A stretch of 64,000 nt of DNA from Lachnospiraceae bacterium (GCA_024403515.1 JAKSRS010000005.1:1-64000); one strand, 5' to 3'. Shown: positions 27,602 through 38,021, counted from the stretch's first letter. Notes: a model not told the origin generated them from the sequence alone. Made by a program: numbers and translations.

Positions 27602-28585
27602 TTATTTATTCAACACCTGTTCCCAGGGATTATTTTCAACAGTTCGCATATCTGTCAGGTCAAAGTTTTCTACCAAAAACCTGCCGATATAATCAGCCAT
27701 TTTTCGGGCACCGGTGGAATTTAAATGACCTTTGTCGAAATAATCCGTCTTGCCATCCAGGCCAATCTCTTGGACCACATTAAAGAGATTAAGGAAATAG
27801 CAGTCATGTGCAGCCGCAAACTCTTCCATCGCATCACCGTATTTCCATTCATTCCCGGTTGGTTGGATATAGAAAACAACCTCAATATCGTTTTCTTTAC
27901 AGGTATTTACGATTTCTTCCAGACATCCCACTGCATTATCTTTAAGCTTTTTCTGCGCCAAATCCTCATATTTTAGGATATCAACATCAGATGCATCATG
28001 CATTGGCATATAGCCCATATTGTATTTATATGTCGAATTAATAGGTAATGATTTAAATCTACCTTTGGATAACTCGGTCCAGTTATCATGAAAATAGCTA
28101 ATAGGGATGAAATACGTCAAATATTTACCCAGATCATTCCCACAGCACTCTCTAATATATTCCCACTTGGCAGCACGATCCTTTATATAGCGCGAATAAA
28201 AGATTTCGGCGCTCATATCTTTGTTATTTATCACACTACCCACATAAAAACACTCCACAAGCGCTACCTTAGGTTTTTGGCTTGTAAGCGAATCCTTTAG
28301 AAACATTTTAGTGGTATTCATCTTCTGCCAGTGCCAGCCATAATTATACATACCAATGCCGTATTCTTTGTATGCTTCCATCGGATCTAAGCCTCTAAAA
28401 GCATGACTCGAACCGTAAACAATAACTTCGGCCGAATTTTGGGGCAAACTGTGAAAAACTTCAACTTGTGTATGTACATCGTCAGTATCAATTGGTCTTA
28501 GCGCATGTCCTAATTTAACAATCCCTATAAGTGTAATTGTAATTGTCAGAACAACTTCCAAACAATAAACTAAAGTTCTTTTCAT
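27602..28585 (-). CDS. SGNH-like (DltD/AlgJ-type) surface acyltransfer protein
   Basis: Such proteins work with an MBOAT partner to place or remove acyl groups on a surface glycan. One N-terminal helix (about 5-25) anchors an outside domain. The serine sits in YGSSHAFRG near residue 60, and the Asp-His pair is in the C-terminal DKGHLNSTGA. The open frame begins with GTG two codons earlier, but TTAGGAG is well spaced only for the ATG at 28583-28585. The MBOAT gene ends 8 bp upstream, so the two form a pair. Confidence 0.82.
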   Translation of the reverse strand: MKRTLVYCLEVVLTITITLIGIVKLGHALRPIDTDDVHTQVEVFHSLPQNSAEVIVYGSSHAFRGLDPMEAYKEYGIGMYNYGWHWQKMNTTKMFLKDSLTSQKPKVALVECFYVGSVINNKDMSAEIFYSRYIKDRAAKWEYIRECCGNDLGKYLTYFIPISYFHDNWTELSKGRFKSLPINSTYKYNMGYMPMHDASDVDILKYEDLAQKKLKDNAVGCLEEIVNTCKENDIEVVFYIQPTGNEWKYGDAMEEFAAAHDCYFLNLFNVVQEIGLDGKTDYFDKGHLNSTGARKMADYIGRFLVENFDLTDMRTVENNPWEQVLNK

Positions 28586-28593
28586 TAGCACTC

Positions 28594-30090
28594 CTAAAAC
28601 TGAAAATAAATAAAACTAGCCTTATCAAGTGATGCGCCATACTTACCAAAAAGAAGAATTGTAAGTATTGATGCTGCGATAAAGATGCTTCGAATAAGAA
28701 CAAATCTTCTCATCATAAAGTCTCTTATTACGAAGCCTTTTCTTTTGCAAATATCTGTAAAAAGTAAGACTAAAATGGCAATAATAAGAAGTTTAAAATT
28801 CTTGACATCAAGCCCGCACTCATAAACAGCCCCTGTTGAGAAAATACTAAAATCAAGTTTAGTAAAAATCGAACCGGCAATCTCATTGGCCTGTTTAATG
28901 TTATCAGCCCTGAAGAAAATCCAGGCAAAAGAAACAAGCACATAAGTGATTAAAATTTTTATCAGCCTAACCAGCCATAAATCTGCTTTTATGTGGCAAA
29001 ACTTTGCAATCCTATCGCGAATTGGAAGTAATATTTCTCCAATAACCTGATACAATCCGTTCAAACCACCCCACACCACAAATGACCATGAGGCGCCATG
29101 CCATAAACCACTTACAAGAAAAACAATCATTTTATTTAAGTACTTACGAAACTTACCCTTACGACTGCCACCAAGTGGGATGTACAGATAGTCTTTAAAC
29201 CATGAGGTAAGCGAAATATGCCATCTTCTCCAGAAATCAGCAACACTTGTCGAAAGATATGGAGCATCAAAATTCTCCATCAAATCAACACCTAATATTC
29301 TTGCAGCTCCGGTTGCAATCAACGAATATCCGGCGAAATCACAATATATCTGGATTGAGAAGAAAAGAGTCGCAATAATTAGAAAGACCCCTGAATAATT
29401 TGCGTAATCACCATAAACGGTGTCAACAAAGATAGCCGCTCTGTCGGCAATCACGAGTTTCATAAAGTAGCCCCAAAGCATGAGTAAGAAGCCGCTTCTT
29501 GCGCCTTCAAAGTCAATCTTTTTAGGTTCAGCCAACTGCTTTAAAAGATTCTTGGAACGTTCAATGGGTCCCGCAACAAGCTGTGGGAAGAAAGATACAA
29601 ACAAAGCGTATCTAAAGAAGTTCTTCTCGGCATATATTTCATCCCGGTATACATCGATGGAGTAACCCAAAGCCTGGAAAGTATAAAAAGAAATACCTAC
29701 CGGAAGCAATATGTCGAATGTATGAATATTTAATTCAATATTCATCAATGCAAAAATGTTTGAAATAGATTCTAAGAAAAAGTTTGTATATTTAAAATAA
29801 CAAAGAATACCTAGATTGATACACAAACTGGCAATTAAAACCAGTTTATTGTATTTTTTAATCTTATCAGCAGATAAAGAACTCTTCTTTATCTTTTCCA
29901 TGAAAATACCGCTAAGATATGTAATGACAGTAGACGCTAAAATCAGAAGAATGTATCCCGGATTCCAGCACATATAAAAGAAATAGCTAGCAATTAAAAG
30001 CCAGATATATCTGACTTTCTTTGGAAGCGCATAATATAATAAAACTACGCATGGAAAGAAAAGTAAAAACTGGTATGAATTAAAAAGCAT
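28594..30090 (-). CDS. MBOAT family O-acyltransferase (PatA/AlgI-like)
   Basis: It moves an acyl group, usually acetyl, across the membrane to a surface polysaccharide. The 498 residues hold about ten to twelve helices. The family core is clear: YSIDVYR, FPQLVAGPIER, DFWRRWHISLTSWFKDYLYIPLGG (in part) and GLWHGASW with the conserved catalytic His. It ends in the family tail YFQF. GAGGTG precedes the ATG. It is first in the unit MBOAT-SGNH-NagZ. The glycan target is not known. Compared with the MBOAT at 41476 the sequences are clearly related, so the pair may be an older duplicate. Confidence 0.92.
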   Translation of the reverse strand: MLFNSYQFLLFFPCVVLLYYALPKKVRYIWLLIASYFFYMCWNPGYILLILASTVITYLSGIFMEKIKKSSLSADKIKKYNKLVLIASLCINLGILCYFKYTNFFLESISNIFALMNIELNIHTFDILLPVGISFYTFQALGYSIDVYRDEIYAEKNFFRYALFVSFFPQLVAGPIERSKNLLKQLAEPKKIDFEGARSGFLLMLWGYFMKLVIADRAAIFVDTVYGDYANYSGVFLIIATLFFSIQIYCDFAGYSLIATGAARILGVDLMENFDAPYLSTSVADFWRRWHISLTSWFKDYLYIPLGGSRKGKFRKYLNKMIVFLVSGLWHGASWSFVVWGGLNGLYQVIGEILLPIRDRIAKFCHIKADLWLVRLIKILITYVLVSFAWIFFRADNIKQANEIAGSIFTKLDFSIFSTGAVYECGLDVKNFKLLIIAILVLLFTDICKRKGFVIRDFMMRRFVLIRSIFIAASILTILLFGKYGASLDKASFIYFQF

Positions 30091-30252
30091 CTGACACCTC
30101 TTAGCAAATTCCGGCTAATGAAAGTGCTCAATATGTGCACCAAACATCCTTTATATAGTCTCATATTACTTGCATATTGTCTACAAAAAATAAGTTCAAA
30201 AGCGTTAGAGTAAGCCTTATATTTGGTACCACACCCAGTCCTTACTAATTAA

Positions 30253-31188
30253 TTAGTTCAGTTTAAATCCTTCCCCAATAACATCATTAGATTCCATGAT
30301 GATAAAGAAACAGTTTGGATCAATTCTTTTGGCAAGTTTACGTATTCCGTACATCTGCTTGTTATCGCATGCACACATAATAACTTCCTTACCCTGACCG
30401 GTATAACTTCCATATCCGTTTAATATAGTTGAACCTCTTCCGGTTTCTTCGGAAATAGCGTCACAAAGTAACTGACCCTTTTCGGTCACAATAAGGGTCA
30501 CCTTGCCGCTATTGGTTCGATACATTAATTTATCTACAATAATGGACATTAAAGTAGCAATAATAATACCATATATGAAACTATCCGCATTCTTATAAAG
30601 GATCATTGTTCCAAGTAAGACAACACCTGCATCTAACCCAAACATAATGTTTCCAAAAGAAACATGTGGGAATATAGATCTGATGGCCATCATTAAAAAG
30701 TCAGTACCACCGGTTGATGAATCGCGCATATATATGATAGCGTAGCCGATTGCTGATATAGCAGCACAGCACACAGCTGCTAAAAGTGTATCGCCTGTAT
30801 AAACAGGAAACATTGGAGCTATATAGTCGATGATTACAGATGTAATAATCATCGTTTTAAAAGAACGTGCAAGAAAACGCTTACCAATTCTTCTATAGCA
30901 GATAAGTATGGCAGGAATATTCATTGCAATAACAAACATACCCATAGGAATTCTATAAAGTTGAAATACAATAAGTGCAAGGCCATTAAATCCAACCATA
31001 GGAAAACCCATAGCACTTGCAAAATTATATAAGCCAACGGCAATTAAAATTCCACCTGCAATATCGCAGATTATATCTATAAAAAGCGTAGCGAGCTTTT
31101 CTTTCCAATTCTCTTTAACTTCCTTGATATAGGCTTTACAGCTACTTTTAAATGTTACTTTCTGATTCATCTTAACGTCTCTACTCAT
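30253..31188 (-). CDS. YitT family membrane protein (DUF161 plus DUF2179)
   Basis: The function of YitT proteins is not settled. The 311 residues have a basic start, five or six helices (about 35-215) with GFNGLALI and SSTGGTDFL repeats typical of the family, and a soluble C-terminal DUF2179 domain (about 220-300) with GRGSTILNGYGSYTG and ESNDVIGEGF. It stands alone, after the rny terminator. The ribosome site is weak (AGAGAG). An ATG six codons later is possible. Confidence 0.88.
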   Translation of the reverse strand: MSRDVKMNQKVTFKSSCKAYIKEVKENWKEKLATLFIDIICDIAGGILIAVGLYNFASAMGFPMVGFNGLALIVFQLYRIPMGMFVIAMNIPAILICYRRIGKRFLARSFKTMIITSVIIDYIAPMFPVYTGDTLLAAVCCAAISAIGYAIIYMRDSSTGGTDFLMMAIRSIFPHVSFGNIMFGLDAGVVLLGTMILYKNADSFIYGIIIATLMSIIVDKLMYRTNSGKVTLIVTEKGQLLCDAISEETGRGSTILNGYGSYTGQGKEVIMCACDNKQMYGIRKLAKRIDPNCFFIIMESNDVIGEGFKLN

Positions 31189-31226
31189 CTTGTCTTACTC
31201 TCTTAACCATTAAATACACAAAAATA

Positions 31227-31281
31227 AAGAGCCTTCGACGAATTATAATAAAACACTATAATTCGCCAAAAGCTCTTATAA
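31227..31281 (-). terminator. Terminator after rny
   Basis: AAGAGC and GCTCTT close a long hairpin that also pairs CGAATTATA with TATAATTCG. On the minus strand TTTATTTTTG follows. It starts 5 bp past the rny stop codon. Confidence 0.85.
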
Positions 31282-31285
31282 AATA

Positions 31286-32833
31286 CTACTTTGCGTAATC
31301 AGTAACTCGTGATTCACGAATGACATTTACCTTAACCTGACCGGGATATTCCATCTCCTCTTCGATCTTCTTAGCAATGTCTCTTGCAAGAATAATCATA
31401 TCAGCATCGGTAATCATTTCAGGAACTACCATTACACGGACTTCTCTACCTGCCTGAATAGCAAAAGATTTGTCTACACCTTTGAAATTGTTGGATATTT
31501 CTTCTAACTGTCTTAATCTTGTTGTATACGTCTCTAACGTATCGCGTCTTGCACCGGGTCTTGCGGCTGAAATAGTATCAGCAGCCTGTACGATACAAGC
31601 AATTAAGGAGGTGGGTTCTACATCGCCATGATGTGACTCAACCGCATTGATAACAATAGCGGACTCCTTATATTTTCTACACAAGTCAGCACCAAGCTGA
31701 ATGTGTGATCCTTCCATTTCCTGGTCAACTGCCTTACCAATATCATGTAAAAGACCAGCGCGTTTAGCAACACGTACATCTAAGCCTAACTCAGCAGCAA
31801 GTAAACCTGATAACTGAGCAACTTCGATGGAATGCTTCAATGCATTCTGTCCGTAACTTGTACGGAAACGCATCTTACCTAAGAGTCGTACAAGTTCGGG
31901 ATGGATTCCGTGAACACCAACCTCGATTAAGGTTGCTTCACCTTCCTCACGAATCATTGTTTCAACTTCTTTCTGCGCTTTTTCAACCATTTCTTCGATT
32001 CTAGCGGGATGTATACGACCGTCTACAATCAATTTCTCAAGGGCGATTCTTGCAACTTCTCTTCTAATAGGATCAAATCCTGAAAGAACTACTGCTTCGG
32101 GTGTATCATCAATGATAAGATCTACTCCTGTCATTGTTTCGAGAGTACGAATATTTCTACCCTCACGTCCGATAATTCTTCCCTTCATTTCATCATTAGG
32201 TAGCTGCACAACAGATATTGTTGTTTCAGAAACATGATCAGCTGCACACTTCTGTATAGCTGTAACAACGTATTCCTTAGCTTTCTTATCTGCTTCTTCC
32301 TTGGCTCTCGTCTCCATATCTTTAATTAACTTAGCGGATTCGAGTTTTACATCATCTTCAACAATTTTCAGCAAATGCTCTTTTGCTTGTTCAGAGGTCA
32401 ATCCGGAAATTCGTTCCAGTTCCTGTACGCGTTCTTCATTTAGCTTGGCTATCTGCTCTTTCTGTCTAGCCAGGTTTTCTTCCTTCTGTGCTAAACTCTG
32501 TTCTTTCCTCTCAATAGCTTCAGTCTTCTTATCAATGTTTTCTTCCTTCTGCTGAATGCGGCGTTCATTGCGCTGCATATCGGCACGGCGCTCTTTAATC
32601 TCCTTGTCCAAATCATTCTTGGTACGAATAGATTCTTCCTTAATCTCGAGCAAGCTTTCACGCTTCTTGGTTTCAGCTTCTTTAAGAGCGGCATCGATAA
32701 TTTCACGAGCCTTAGCTTCAGCATTACCAATCTTGGTATTAGCTGATTTAGTACGTATTGCATTTACAACAATAGCTGTACAAGGTACGGAAATAACAAG
32801 AGTTACGACAGCTGTAATGATATACGGTACCAT
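31286..32833 (-). CDS. rny: Ribonuclease Y
   Basis: This membrane-bound endoribonuclease starts mRNA decay in Firmicutes. One helix (about 3-25) is followed by a long charged coiled coil (about 30-200). A KH domain comes next ([15 protein letters not shown] near 215-230), then an HD domain with [10 protein letters not shown], and VESHHGD. At 515 residues it is full length. AAGGAGGTG precedes the ATG. Its own promoter overlaps the end of recX. The leader holds a hairpin. Confidence 0.97.
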   Translation of the reverse strand: MVPYIITAVVTLVISVPCTAIVVNAIRTKSANTKIGNAEAKAREIIDAALKEAETKKRESLLEIKEESIRTKNDLDKEIKERRADMQRNERRIQQKEENIDKKTEAIERKEQSLAQKEENLARQKEQIAKLNEERVQELERISGLTSEQAKEHLLKIVEDDVKLESAKLIKDMETRAKEEADKKAKEYVVTAIQKCAADHVSETTISVVQLPNDEMKGRIIGREGRNIRTLETMTGVDLIIDDTPEAVVLSGFDPIRREVARIALEKLIVDGRIHPARIEEMVEKAQKEVETMIREEGEATLIEVGVHGIHPELVRLLGKMRFRTSYGQNALKHSIEVAQLSGLLAAELGLDVRVAKRAGLLHDIGKAVDQEMEGSHIQLGADLCRKYKESAIVINAVESHHGDVEPTSLIACIVQAADTISAARPGARRDTLETYTTRLRQLEEISNNFKGVDKSFAIQAGREVRVMVVPEMITDADMIILARDIAKKIEEEMEYPGQVKVNVIRESRVTDYAK

Positions 32834-32878
32834 ACAGGGCGCACCTCCTTATTAAATTTAAGTGTACTAATATTAATG

Positions 32879-32951
32879 TAGAATGTTCCCACATTCTAAT
32901 AAACATTATTCACAACAACTCAATATTATCGGAAAAACAATGTTATGTCAA
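32879..32951 (-). promoter_or_regulatory. rny promoter and leader hairpin
   Basis: On the minus strand TTGACA (32946-32951), 17 bases and TAATAT (32923-32928) form a near-consensus promoter. The -35 overlaps the last codons of recX. The leader of about 80 bases contains the perfect 8-bp hairpin TAGAATGT/ACATTCTA (32879-32898) with a 4-base loop and no T-run, so it is not a terminator. Confidence 0.8.
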
Positions 32952-33572
32952 GTGCTCATCCATCACTCGTCGTACCAGTTCAATGTCAAATCCGCGCCTG
33001 TAAAAGTATGCAAGAAGTTTCTGCTTATCTTCATATTCAAGGCCTTCATGATAGCCCTTTTTTACAAGAGTTTTACGTATAACTTCGGCTTCCATCTCCC
33101 ATGTCTGTCGGCCCGAAATATCCTCTTCTTCAAACTGAAGAAAGGCACCGTCAATGACCTCTTTGGAAAGTCCCTTTTGGATGAGCTTCTGCTTGATTTC
33201 ATTGCGACCTGTAGTCTGAAGCTTAGAACTCACATAACTTAATGCATATCGATTATCATTCACATAGCCATACTGCTTAACATAGTCTATTGCTTCATCA
33301 GCAATATAGTCCGGATATCCCGAATCAAGAAGTTTTCTCTTAAGTTGATAAGCAGTATAGTCCTTGGTCTTAAGCAAGTTCATCGCACGAAGCTTGCAGC
33401 GTTTAGGAAGTATTCCCTTTATGATACTATTGTATGTTTCCTCAGATATAGCACTACCAGCCTTTAACTTAAGGATTCTGATTTCTCCTTTATATAAAAC
33501 AAAGCTTTCACCAGTATCAAGAAAAATCTGGCTACGTTGTTTATTAAGCTGAATAATCTCCGTTATTTCCAT
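32943..33572 (-). CDS. recX: RecA regulator RecX
   Basis: RecX binds RecA filaments and limits recombination and SOS activity. After an N-terminal extension of about 60 residues come the three-helix repeats of the family: RAMNLLKTKDYTAYQLKRKL, then YGYVNDNRYA, then GRNEIKQKLIQKG and a third repeat before the C-terminus. The frame opens six codons upstream, but TGGAG is spaced for the ATG at 33570-33572 (209 residues). It follows recA by about 130 bp, separated by a terminator. The rny promoter overlaps its 3' end. Confidence 0.93.
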   Translation of the reverse strand: MEITEIIQLNKQRSQIFLDTGESFVLYKGEIRILKLKAGSAISEETYNSIIKGILPKRCKLRAMNLLKTKDYTAYQLKRKLLDSGYPDYIADEAIDYVKQYGYVNDNRYALSYVSSKLQTTGRNEIKQKLIQKGLSKEVIDGAFLQFEEEDISGRQTWEMEAEVIRKTLVKKGYHEGLEYEDKQKLLAYFYRRGFDIELVRRVMDEHLT

Positions 33573-33651
33573 AAAATACTCCACCATCACCCATTATCAG
33601 GGATTATTTATAACTCTCGCACTCCAGAGCCTATCCGTTACGCGTAAGGTT

Positions 33652-33682
33652 AAAAATTGGGCAGACAAAAAAGTCTGCCCAT
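33652..33682 (-). terminator. Intrinsic terminator of recA
   Basis: GGGCAGAC (33659-33666) pairs perfectly with GTCTGCCC (33673-33680) around six A. Five T follow after two A on the minus strand. It starts about 20 bp beyond the recA stop. Confidence 0.88.
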
Positions 33683-33700
33683 TATTGACATTCTTAAAAT

Positions 33701-34747
33701 TTATTCGTCCTTAGCTTTAGATTTAGCTGTGGGTTCTGCAGCAGTTGCTGCAGCAGCAAGTCCGTAGTGTTCACGTACAAGACCATCGATAGTAGCAAGA
33801 ATATCGGGGTTGTCCTTTAAGTACTGTCTTGCATTTTCACGTCCCTGACCAATCTTGTTACCTTCATATGCAAACCATGCACCACTCTTACTGATGATGT
33901 CACAGTTAACGGCAAGATCAAGAACATCTCCTGCGTATGAAATACCCTCGCCAAACATAATATCGAACTCCGCTTCCTTGAACGGAGGAGCAATCTTATT
34001 CTTTACAACTTTAACTCTTGTACGGTTACCAATCACTTCACCATTCTGCTTTAAAGCTTCAGTACGGCGAACATCCATACGAACTGATGAATAGAACTTA
34101 AGTGCGCGACCACCGGTTGTAGTTTCAGGGTTACCAAACATAACGCCAACCTTTTCACGTAACTGGTTGATGAATACTACAGTACAGTTGGATTTACTGA
34201 TAACAGCTGTAAGCTTTCTAAGCGCCTGAGACATAAGTCTTGCCTGAAGACCTACATGTGAATCACCCATATCTCCATCGATTTCAGCCTTAGGAACCAA
34301 AGCTGCTACAGAGTCGACAACAATAATGTCGATTGCACCTGAGCGAACCATAGTTTCAGTAATCTCAAGTGCCTGTTCACCACAGTCAGGCTGTGAAATG
34401 TAAAGGTTATTAATATCTACACCAATATTGGCTGCATATACAGGATCAAGTGCATGCTCAGCATCAATAAAGCCTGCGATACCGCCTCTCTTCTGGACTT
34501 CTGCAATCATATGAAGTGTTACGGTTGTCTTACCACTTGATTCAGGTCCGTAGATTTCAATAATACGTCCCTTGGGAATACCGCCAAGGCCAAGTGCTAT
34601 ATCAAGGCTAAGTGAACCTGTGGGAATTGTTTCAACATTCATCTGAGCGGCGGGATCGCCAAGTCTCATTACGGTTCCCTTACCATACTGCTTTTCAATC
34701 TGTCCAAGCGCTGCATCAAGTGCGCGAAGCTTTTCGTCTTTTTCCAT
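33701..34747 (-). CDS. recA: Recombinase RecA
   Basis: It forms the nucleoprotein filament for homologous recombination and triggers LexA cleavage. Walker A is GPESSGKTT, Walker B lies in [12 protein letters not shown], loop 1 has [12 protein letters not shown], and INQLREKVG and [12 protein letters not shown] are the classic inner motifs. The last 15 residues are Ala/Thr-rich and end acidic. At 348 residues it is standard. ATGGAGGA precedes the ATG. Two SOS boxes control the promoter. Confidence 0.99.
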   Translation of the reverse strand: MEKDEKLRALDAALGQIEKQYGKGTVMRLGDPAAQMNVETIPTGSLSLDIALGLGGIPKGRIIEIYGPESSGKTTVTLHMIAEVQKRGGIAGFIDAEHALDPVYAANIGVDINNLYISQPDCGEQALEITETMVRSGAIDIIVVDSVAALVPKAEIDGDMGDSHVGLQARLMSQALRKLTAVISKSNCTVVFINQLREKVGVMFGNPETTTGGRALKFYSSVRMDVRRTEALKQNGEVIGNRTRVKVVKNKIAPPFKEAEFDIMFGEGISYAGDVLDLAVNCDIISKSGAWFAYEGNKIGQGRENARQYLKDNPDILATIDGLVREHYGLAAAATAAEPTAKSKAKDE

Positions 34748-34765
34748 TTTAATCCTCCATATTTA

Positions 34766-34813
34766 GAACAGATGTTCTGATACTAAAATAAAACATTTGT
34801 TCGATTCTGTCAA
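34766..34813 (-). promoter_or_regulatory. recA promoter with two SOS boxes
   Basis: On the minus strand TTGACA (34808-34813), 17 bases and TATTTT (34785-34790) form the promoter. GAAC-AGAT-GTTC at 34766-34777 is a perfect LexA site just after it. A second site, with one mismatch (AAACATTTGTTC, 34791-34802), fills the spacer. Confidence 0.85.
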
Positions 34814-35076
34814 GGGTAACTTTGGTTTTTTCCCTTAAATTTTCTTTTGAATGCATTATATTTTGGCACGTGTCCTATAAATGCACCTCCACATGAAAAT
34901 TTTCCCTGTTTCCTATTCGAAATATTTAAAATTGCTATTGAAAATATGCCGATCTGACAACTGATTTTATTCCCGAATGAAGCATAAGCTTCTTAAATGC
35001 CATTGAACTGGCCCAAAATGATAGTAGAAACGCCCCATAAGTTAAACTCAAGGACTATCGCCTACTCATTAATTCT
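34814..35076. other. Gene-free stretch upstream of recA
   Basis: I see no gene, repeat or RNA in this AT-rich stretch. Short open frames lack ribosome sites. Confidence 0.6.
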
Positions 35077-35115
35077 ATAAAAATACGTCGCAAAGGTCAA
35101 GCCTTGGCGACGTAA
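35077..35115 (-). terminator. Terminator of the FkbH-ACP-MBOAT-SGNH unit
   Basis: TACGTCGC (35084-35091) pairs with GCGACGTA (35107-35114), and AAGG/CCTT extends the stem after one mismatch. On the minus strand ATTTTTATAG follows. It lies 62 bp past the SGNH stop codon. Confidence 0.8.
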
Positions 35116-35176
35116 GATTAATGATATTACTAAACACAAGTTATATCGACTTAATATCATATCACTATTATATCAA

Positions 35177-36235
35177 CTAATTTATCGTGTTATCAGAATT
35201 ATTATCTAACTTCTGCTTATAGGTTGGATAAAAAGAATCCCTTTCTTTTCCGGCAAGAATCTTACAAACACATTCACTAAATTTTCCAGCCCCAACACCA
35301 TTGAGATGTCCGCAATCTTTATAATCTGATCTTTCCATACTCAAGAATTCTTCTTTTGCAAGATTAAAATCCATGTATTCCAGATTATTGTTAACAGCTA
35401 TTTCATTGATTGCATCTACATATTCTTGAAAATTCTTCGCTAAACTCAGAGTCGCATCTGGCATTGGTGGATTAACCAACACCAATTTTATATTATTATC
35501 GCGACAATAAGTAATAATCTTGTCCAAATATTTCAAAGAAAAATCAGATATAGGATTTTGAGGATCAATATATGTTACTTCGTCAAAGACAAAGTCTTCA
35601 TCTACAGCTTCAAAACTATAAACAAAGCCTTGTCCCCGATACGCCTCATTATCGTAAGTAACGTATTCGTATGAGTTGTTTTTGTACGTACCTTTAATAT
35701 GCTCCTTTAAAGTCTTGTAATCAGCCGTATATCCGTGCAAAAAAGGAAATATTCCATTAATTATTCCATCTATTCCAAAAGCATCATACAAATAATCCCA
35801 CTTAATGCGTCTATCTTTTAAATAATCTGCGATAATATATGTTTGTGTTTTATCTGCTTTTTTAAAGCTCTGCATAACATAAGTTACATCGAGATAAACA
35901 GTACCTACTCCATTTGTTTTGCTCACTTCTTTTAGCAAATAATACGATCCTTGCATTAGTTGAGCAGATGTACCTGCATTAAACACATTCAATCCAGTTT
36001 CCTCTTCTATCATGCCAACATCATAACTTCTATAGGTATGAGACGCCCCTAAGAAAAGAACATCTATATATCCATCTTTATGCATTTCGTCAAGCATTAT
36101 TCTGGTATAACTATTAATATCAGAAACAAAACAATAATTAAAAACGAATGGAATGATTGCTATAATTAAACATTTCACAAATAGAACGATCGCCTTATAT
36201 GCATCACTGCTCTTATCAATACTAAAACTGCGCAT
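35177..36235 (-). CDS. SGNH-like surface acyltransfer protein paired with MBOAT 2
   Basis: It is the probable outside partner of the MBOAT upstream, in the role DltD has in teichoic acid D-alanylation. One helix (about 16-40) anchors it. The serine lies in LGASHTYRSYD near residue 70, and the Asp-His pair in DCGHLNGVGA near residue 320. GGAAAGG is suitably spaced from the ATG at 36233-36235, two codons after the frame's TTG. The start lies inside the 3' end of the MBOAT gene (14-bp overlap), so translation is coupled. It is the last gene of a four-gene unit. Confidence 0.82.
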   Translation of the reverse strand: MRSFSIDKSSDAYKAIVLFVKCLIIAIIPFVFNYCFVSDINSYTRIMLDEMHKDGYIDVLFLGASHTYRSYDVGMIEEETGLNVFNAGTSAQLMQGSYYLLKEVSKTNGVGTVYLDVTYVMQSFKKADKTQTYIIADYLKDRRIKWDYLYDAFGIDGIINGIFPFLHGYTADYKTLKEHIKGTYKNNSYEYVTYDNEAYRGQGFVYSFEAVDEDFVFDEVTYIDPQNPISDFSLKYLDKIITYCRDNNIKLVLVNPPMPDATLSLAKNFQEYVDAINEIAVNNNLEYMDFNLAKEEFLSMERSDYKDCGHLNGVGAGKFSECVCKILAGKERDSFYPTYKQKLDNNSDNTIN

Positions 36236-37727
36236 AAGCAAATGCCTTTCCGCCTACATTATAAGAAGCCAATATCATTATTATGCATAAGATATATATC
36301 ATCCACCTTATACATACATTTTTTTTAGAAATAATATCTATTAAATCCTTGCCTTTATATAAATAAATATCAAATACAACTAAAGCGGCAAAAGACAATA
36401 GTAAGCAAAAACACCCTACCTTACCTGCCGGCACAACAGTAACCTTCATTGCAGATTTAATGGTTTCCAAATTGATATTAAAACCGACAGATTTTTTTAT
36501 TCTTAGTACAGCATCGCGCAATGAGTCTGCCCTAAAGAACAGCATACCTACTGTAAAAATCAAAAAAGTCCTTATGGTTTGGCCGGTTCTCCTTATGACC
36601 CCATCCTTAATTTTTATTTTACCTGCAAGAGGTTCTAAAATTTGCCCTAGCACAATAACTATCCAAAACCACAAGCCTTCTCCTATCACATATTTCCAAC
36701 TGTTACCATGCCAAACTCCCATAGCTAGCCACAAAACAAGCATAGACATATATAATGGTATTTTCTTGCCGATTTTTTTGCCAAACTTCTTTTTAGCTTT
36801 ATCACCAATGCAAATCATAAAATTTGACTTTAATATGGGATTCATAATATATTTTTTCAACCATAAGCCAAGAGTAATATGCCACCTCTGCCAGAATTCC
36901 TGAATAGTCTTCGATAGTAATGGTGCATTGAAGTTTTCTGTCAGTTTTACTCCAAAGCACTCAGAAACACCAAGTATAATATCCATGCATCCCGAAAAAT
37001 CTGCATATAATTGAAAAACATATCCCATGGTTAATATCCAAACCCACAAGCCATGGTATACATCCAAATTGTCCCAGAGTGCATTAATCATTATAGATAA
37101 TCTATTTGCTATAGCTAATTTTTTCAACAACCCCCAGGCTATTCTTTTCATGCCATGAGTTACTCTATCATAATCAAATCTATGTTCTTCATAAAACAAT
37201 GGGCTTAATTTTTCATACTCATTTATAGGTCCCGATACCATTAAAGGAAAATAGCTTGTAAAAAGTAATATTTTCAGCGGATTTTTTTCAGGCTTCGCAA
37301 CTCCCCAATAAGAATCCAGTAAATATGAGGTAATTTGTAATGTATAAAAACTAATGCCTAACGATGCTACCCAAGAAACAGTATCGACATGATATGAAGA
37401 TATTTTGCCTATGATTAAATTAAACGTATTGATAGCTAAATTTGTATATTTTAATGTCGCTAAAAGTCCGATATTAATGAGTAGTGAAATAATCAGTACT
37501 GTTTTCTTTCTACTTTGATTATCACTTTTCTCAAAATAGTTAACCGCTATCCATACAGATACAACACTAATCACAAGATACACAAATGTATACGCTTTAG
37601 CATTGAGAAAATAAAAAATAATGCTATCCGCTAACAAAACATACCACTGATAGCCTTTGGGAATCATCCAATAAGCAAGCAAGCTCACGGTCACAAAAAG
37701 CAAATAAACAAATGAAGTTATTTCCAT
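36222..37727 (-). CDS. MBOAT family O-acyltransferase, DltB-like, in the FkbH unit
   Basis: It probably transfers an acyl group from the carrier protein encoded two genes away to a cell-surface polymer. The 501 residues have about ten or more helices, the core ISFYTLQ, FPLMVSGPINEY, EFWQRWHITLGLWLKKYI (in part), and GVWHGNSWKY with the catalytic His. It is the most divergent of the three MBOATs here: the N-terminus differs and the middle is lysine-rich. AAGGGA precedes the ATG. FkbH and ACP lie just upstream (49-bp gap after ACP), an order that mirrors dltABCD. Confidence 0.9.
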   Translation of the reverse strand: MEITSFVYLLFVTVSLLAYWMIPKGYQWYVLLADSIIFYFLNAKAYTFVYLVISVVSVWIAVNYFEKSDNQSRKKTVLIISLLINIGLLATLKYTNLAINTFNLIIGKISSYHVDTVSWVASLGISFYTLQITSYLLDSYWGVAKPEKNPLKILLFTSYFPLMVSGPINEYEKLSPLFYEEHRFDYDRVTHGMKRIAWGLLKKLAIANRLSIMINALWDNLDVYHGLWVWILTMGYVFQLYADFSGCMDIILGVSECFGVKLTENFNAPLLSKTIQEFWQRWHITLGLWLKKYIMNPILKSNFMICIGDKAKKKFGKKIGKKIPLYMSMLVLWLAMGVWHGNSWKYVIGEGLWFWIVIVLGQILEPLAGKIKIKDGVIRRTGQTIRTFLIFTVGMLFFRADSLRDAVLRIKKSVGFNINLETIKSAMKVTVVPAGKVGCFCLLLSFAALVVFDIYLYKGKDLIDIISKKNVCIRWMIYILCIIMILASYNVGGKAFAYAQF

Positions 37728-37777
37728 AGTACTATCCCTTCATAATTCAATGTCATCGGCATCTTTATAGCCTTTTT

Positions 37778-38017
37778 TTATATACGTGTCATGATTATAT
37801 CAACCATTTCTCCCACGTTCTGAAAATTATTTACTTCTCCAATATTGAATTTAATTGAAAATTTCTTTTCGACCGCCACTACAAGATTAATGTGCTCCAA
37901 ACTATCCCAGTCTTCAATATCAGCTGCTGTCGTGCTATCACTTACAACTATTTCTTCATCATCAAACACATATCTAAATATTTCATTGAGTTTTTCGTAT
38001 ACTTCTTCTCTAGTCAT
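37778..38017 (-). CDS. Acyl carrier protein
   Basis: A dedicated carrier of 79 residues. DWDSLEHINLVVAVE places the phosphopantetheine serine at residue 39. The protein is acidic as expected. GGAGGAA precedes the ATG. FkbH ends 4 bp upstream and is the enzyme that would load it. The usual fatty acid genes are absent, so it is not the housekeeping AcpP. Confidence 0.92.
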   Translation of the reverse strand: MTREEVYEKLNEIFRYVFDDEEIVVSDSTTAADIEDWDSLEHINLVVAVEKKFSIKFNIGEVNNFQNVGEMVDIIMTRI

Positions 38018-38021
38018 CTTC

